IMG/VR virus record: IMGVR_UViG_3300042922_000347
Location: 1 to 24,143 of that record
DNA from: a virus
Direction: 5' to 3' (one strand)
Length of the DNA: 24,143 nucleotides
Shown here: in pieces, positions 22,417 through 24,143 of the stretch
Layout of the letters: every line of letters starts with the position of its first letter
Position numbering within the stretch: the stretch's first letter is position 1
The notes under the pieces: generated by a model
Told to the model about the DNA's origin: nothing
The model's database searches: none
Seen by the model: only the letters and a program-made list of their open reading frames with translations
Program-made: the position numbers and the translations under genes

Positions 22417-22626
22417 ATGGAAGTATGGGTTACATTGTGGGTTTCAGAAAGCGGATCAACTCTTGGTTGTGAGGTTTTTTCATCTAGGAAAGAGGCAGAA
22501 AACCACAAAAAATACTGGGAAAACAAAAACAGAGAAGATTCTTCCATATACATCCGTCACAAAATCATTGACGAACCAACAACATGGGACAACGAGCGAA
22601 ATAAATTTCTTAACGGACAAGATTAA
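22417..22626 (+). CDS. Small phage protein, cassette 2 first gene (69 aa)
   Basis: The ATG at 22417 is nine bases after GGAG; a TTG at 22411 is too close. The protein begins EVWVTLWVSESGSTLGCEVF, followed by SSRKEAENHKKYWENK and IYIRHKIIDEP. The strand-helix-strand plan recalls small phage proteins that copy a signal residue run 'VFSSREEAE'. It is unrelated to the first gene of cassette 1 although the leaders match, which suggests gene replacement behind a conserved promoter. Unknown function. Confidence 0.7.
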   Translation: MEVWVTLWVSESGSTLGCEVFSSRKEAENHKKYWENKNREDSSIYIRHKIIDEPTTWDNERNKFLNGQD

Positions 22627-22629
22627 GCC

Positions 22630-22764
22630 ATGAGAGGAGGTAAGCGCGAAGGCGCAGGCAGACCATCAACTGGCCGCAAACAGCGTAAATATTTTCTCAC
22701 CGACGAAGAACACGAACAAGTAAAGCAATTCGTATTAAAACTAAGGAGCGTTAAAAATGATTGA
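22630..22764 (+). CDS. GRP-motif small basic protein, cassette 2 middle gene (44 aa)
   Basis: ATG four bases after the preceding stop. The N-terminus MRGGKREGAGRPSTGRKQRK is very basic, and is followed by YFLTDEEHEQVKQFVLKLRSVKND. It shares the first 12 residues and the C-terminal EHE..VK.F..K.RS..N pattern with the cassette 1 protein, but is seven residues shorter and has a different linker. The 3' end encodes the ribosome binding site of the next gene (TAAGGAGCG) and overlaps it by 8 bases. Likely a nucleic-acid-binding peptide. Confidence 0.75.
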   Translation: MRGGKREGAGRPSTGRKQRKYFLTDEEHEQVKQFVLKLRSVKND

Positions 22765-22957
22765 CAGAATAATAGACTTCATTTTTGATGACATTCCTGC
22801 CTATTATCGACTGTTAATGCTTTACATTTTTACCCCTAAATGCTTTAAAAAATGCACATGCGGCGAAAGCCTAAAACACTGCACTGCATTACATGACAAC
22901 TGCAATAAAACCTGCAAATTTTACCACGGTAAGCTACTCTCACACAGGCCGGAATAA
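22757..22957 (+). CDS. Cys-rich small protein, cassette 2 third gene (66 aa)
   Basis: ATG eight bases after AAGGAG, same geometry as the third gene of cassette 1. The first 30 residues are hydrophobic to aromatic (IDFIFDDIPAYYRLLMLYIF). The second half has a dense Cys/His set (KCFKKCTCGESLKHCTALHDNCNKTCKFYH in outline, with seven Cys and several His), a possible zinc-binding knuckle. A terminator overlaps its end. Unknown function. Confidence 0.65.
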   Translation: MIDRIIDFIFDDIPAYYRLLMLYIFTPKCFKKCTCGESLKHCTALHDNCNKTCKFYHGKLLSHRPE

Positions 22958-22976
22958 CATCCGGTCTTTATTTATT
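22947..22976 (+). terminator. Terminator ending cassette 2
   Basis: GGCCGGA and TCCGGTC pair over 7 bp (one G-U) around ATAACA, then TTTATTTATT. It overlaps the last codons of the Cys-rich gene. Confidence 0.75.
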
Positions 22977-22979
22977 GCC

Positions 22980-23040
22980 ATGTTAAGGGATAGAGCGCCA
23001 AGCATGCACACCTGACGCTCATATGAGGAGGGGATAACAT
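22980..23040. other. Nested inverted repeats, structured element of unknown role
   Basis: Outer arms ATGTTA / TAACAT (6 bp) enclose inner arms GAGCGTCAG / TTGGCGCTC on the minus strand (9 pairs, two wobble). No T-tract and no ORF. It lies between the cassette 2 terminator and the tRNA-like sequence, in a gene-free stretch (22958-23264). It could be an RNA structure in a transcript that includes the tRNA-like element. Confidence 0.35.
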
Positions 23041-23071
23041 AATCATAGTGGGTATGGATTTGCACCACACA

Positions 23072-23138
23072 TTGCAAGGAAGGATTCGAACCTACAACAC
23101 AGGCTTTCGGCCCCGCTCTACCATTGAGCTACATGCAC
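23072..23138 (-). tRNA. Degenerate tRNA-like sequence
   Basis: On the minus strand the A-box-like TAGCTCAATGGTAGAGC (perfect 4-bp D stem) and B-box GGTTCGAATCC are canonical and correctly ordered. The T stem has one mismatch. The acceptor arms GTGCATG / CTTGCAA pair at only five of seven positions. The anticodon region is about 3-4 bases short, giving a 4-bp stem with loop CGAAA, so no anticodon can be assigned. Total length is 67. It is probably a decayed phage tRNA or a tRNA mimic. No CCA is encoded. Confidence 0.5.
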
Positions 23139-23264
23139 ATACAAAAGCTCCAGCATCCATTCAGTACACACGTACGCCTACATGTAATTTTTCAGCCGGA
23201 TAATCTAACCGTCATTAGATGTACTGCTCTGTAATTTGTCTACCTATTCCAGCACCACTATCTA

Positions 23265-23378
23265 CTACAACAACTTGCCAACAATAACCCCAATCGCAAA
23301 AGCGACACCATAACTTAAAAACGCCTTCTTCATTTCAACAAAAACACCATACAAATACTGTCCTAAAAACTTCTCCAT
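23265..23378 (-). CDS. Single-span membrane peptide (37 aa)
   Basis: ATG at 23378. The sequence is MEKFLGQYLYGVFVEMKKAF followed by a hydrophobic segment (GVAFAIGVIVGKLL). The strong AGGAGGT upstream is placed for a six-codon frame (GTG GGT AAC TGC GCT GAT TGA, 23401-23381) that ends two bases before this ATG, so translation is probably by reinitiation. Unknown function. Confidence 0.5.
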   Translation of the reverse strand: MEKFLGQYLYGVFVEMKKAFLSYGVAFAIGVIVGKLL

Positions 23379-23413
23379 GCTCAATCAGCGCAGTTACCCA
23401 CGCTGACCACCTC

Positions 23414-23722
23414 CTATTCCTTCCTAAAATCAGCTACATTGTACGTGTACGTCTTCAAACACGCCTGATTAACGCACTGCTTACCTACCGCATTACCATC
23501 ATTGCTAACGATATTCAGCGCATGTCCACACTCACATGTCGTTGGCATAACCGGCAATGGTGCCTTTGCTGTGATCTCTGTCACATACGCCTCGTACGCT
23601 TCCGCAATTGCCATATGCAGCTTGCTTGCCGCATTAGCGTGTCTTATTGCCTCATCTTTGTTTGGCACCAAATTAACGGGAATATTGAACCCCTTGACAT
23701 TCAGCAAATCATTCAATTCCAT
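23414..23722 (-). CDS. Zinc-binding-like phage protein (102 aa)
   Basis: ATG with GGGGGAGG eight bases upstream. The N-terminal 60 residues are helical (DEAIRHANAASKLHMAIAEAYEAYVTEI in outline). A C-terminal zinc-ribbon-like part has CECGHAL and KQCVNQACLKTY, giving two CxC/CxxxxC half sites. It overlaps the end of the 47-aa gene by 10 bases. Unrecognised family; the four Cys imply metal binding. It is part of a minus-strand cluster whose promoter must lie further right. Confidence 0.65.
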   Translation of the reverse strand: MELNDLLNVKGFNIPVNLVPNKDEAIRHANAASKLHMAIAEAYEAYVTEITAKAPLPVMPTTCECGHALNIVSNDGNAVGKQCVNQACLKTYTYNVADFRKE

Positions 23723-23856
23723 TTACTAACCTCCCCCTTGATCGTCTGCTCTATATTGCACTTTGATTTCCGCATGTCGTAATGTGCGCAGGTGCCGCAA
23801 TTGACCATCTTTTCTTTGTCTTTGCTTTTCACGTGGTATTTACAACCATTCACCAT
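23713..23856 (-). CDS. Small Cys-rich protein (47 aa)
   Basis: ATG at 23856, five bases after GAGGTG. The sequence has Cys/His at VNGCKYHVKS, NCGTCAHYD and SKCNIEQ, a pattern seen in small phage zinc-finger-like proteins. Its 3' end holds the ribosome binding site of the 102-aa gene and overlaps it. Function unknown. Confidence 0.6.
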   Translation of the reverse strand: MVNGCKYHVKSKDKEKMVNCGTCAHYDMRKSKCNIEQTIKGEVSKWN

Positions 23857-23893
23857 GCAACCACCTCGCATAAATAAAGCCGGACCATACCCA

Positions 23894-23961
23894 CCTAAGG
23901 ACCGGATTTGCGCCAGTACCCCAGCACTACTGGTGCTCCCAACTTTTCCACTAATCCTACA
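23894..23961 (-). tRNA. Weak second tRNA-like sequence
   Basis: On the minus strand a 5-bp T-type arm (ACTGG-CGCAAAT-CCGGT), a 5-base spacer and a 5-bp hairpin AGCAC-CAGTA-GTGCT occur at tRNA-like spacing within 68 bases. The D arm is not recognisable, acceptor pairing is poor, and the anticodon-position loop is 5 bases. Part of it can alternatively form a CCGGTCC/GGTCCGG hairpin followed by TTTATTTA (23871-23905). Treat as doubtful. Confidence 0.2.
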
Positions 23962-24002
23962 TTAACAAGGTAAACATAAACTTACCCTTTCGACTTAGCA
24001 GA

Positions 24003-24036
24003 ATAAAAAAGGAGCTATGCCTCACGCACAACTCCT
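24003..24036 (-). terminator. Strong terminator at the right edge
   Basis: On the minus strand AGGAGTTGTGC and GCATAGCTCCT form an 11-bp stem (two G-U pairs) with loop GTGAG, followed by TTTTTATTC. It should end transcripts entering from the right of the window. The last 100 bases (24040-24143) show no gene or motif that I can support. Confidence 0.8.
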
Positions 24037-24143
24037 ATAGTGACATAATACCACGGAAATACTGTATTTTGGCGCTGCACTATATTATTTTTTATCTATA
24101 AAACCCCTATTTTTATCCCAATTCTAACCGTAACATCGACGAT

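Noticed and set aside
23190-23262. Possible Leu-tRNA-like sequence (minus strand TGGAATAGGTAGAC)
   Set aside because: Only the D-arm-like part matches; acceptor and T arms cannot be folded. The ATCTAA/TTAGAT hairpin within it is too small to support an RNA gene.
23048-23894. 10-bp inverted repeat GTGGGTATGG / CCATACCCAC about 830 bp apart
   Set aside because: Short and without other flanking symmetry or a transposase; not enough to claim a mobile element.
1-24143. CRISPR array, insertion sequence, integrase or defence operon
   Set aside because: No spaced direct-repeat array, transposase or recombinase was seen. The accessory genes could hide anti-defence roles, but no motif supports this.

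Overview
The window is the late (virion assembly and lysis) half of a tailed-phage or prophage genome with short-tailed, P22-like architecture. From small terminase (about 21.4 kb) down to the lysis genes (about 0.2 kb) nearly all genes lie on the minus strand, tightly packed and often overlapping by 1-14 bases (TAATG, TGATG, ATGA, GTGA junctions), with strong AGGAGG-type ribosome binding sites and frequent TTG/GTG starts. This style, and the resemblance of the proteins to Firmicutes phages, points to a Firmicutes host. The lysis module (holin, single-domain amidase, then two nested signal/membrane-anchored coiled-coil genes resembling Rz/Rz1 spanins) suggests a host with an outer membrane, so a diderm Firmicute (Negativicutes such as the Sporomusa/Pelosinus group) is my best guess. 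That is inference, not proof. No integrase, repressor or polymerase is in the window.

Layout in order of late transcription (right to left, minus strand): small terminase, a small membrane protein, a 34-aa membrane peptide, a winged-helix RepL-like protein preceded by two identical palindromic repeats, two small unknown genes, large terminase (PBSX type), three small genes, P22-type portal, a 54-aa gene, a cold-shock-domain gene that appears to start with AUA, a likely internal promoter with paired repeats, scaffold, N4-gp56-type major capsid protein, an Ig-like/decoration candidate between two terminators, head-tail adaptor and completion proteins, a gp10-like tail hub candidate, a right-handed beta-helix tail spike, a 113-aa protein whose coding sequence contains a near-perfect terminator, three probable ejection (internal virion) proteins (one ending in a degenerate Hint domain, one beginning with repeated RPSLDEIF-type peptides), then a terminator, holin, amidase, the nested spanin-like pair and a strong terminator. 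No tape-measure or sheath gene is present, which fits a podovirus-like virion.

Right of small terminase (21.4-24.1 kb) is an accessory region. Two plus-strand three-gene cassettes share a promoter/leader, an MRGGKREGAGRP small basic protein in the middle, and the same overlap pattern, and look like duplicated units whose flanking genes were swapped. A small minus-strand gene lies between them. Beyond are a structured 61-bp element, one clear but degenerate tRNA-like sequence, a second weaker one, a minus-strand cluster of tiny Cys-rich and membrane proteins, and a strong terminator. The three strongest leads are the nested spanin-like genes, the AUA-initiated cold-shock gene and the duplicated GRP-motif cassette.
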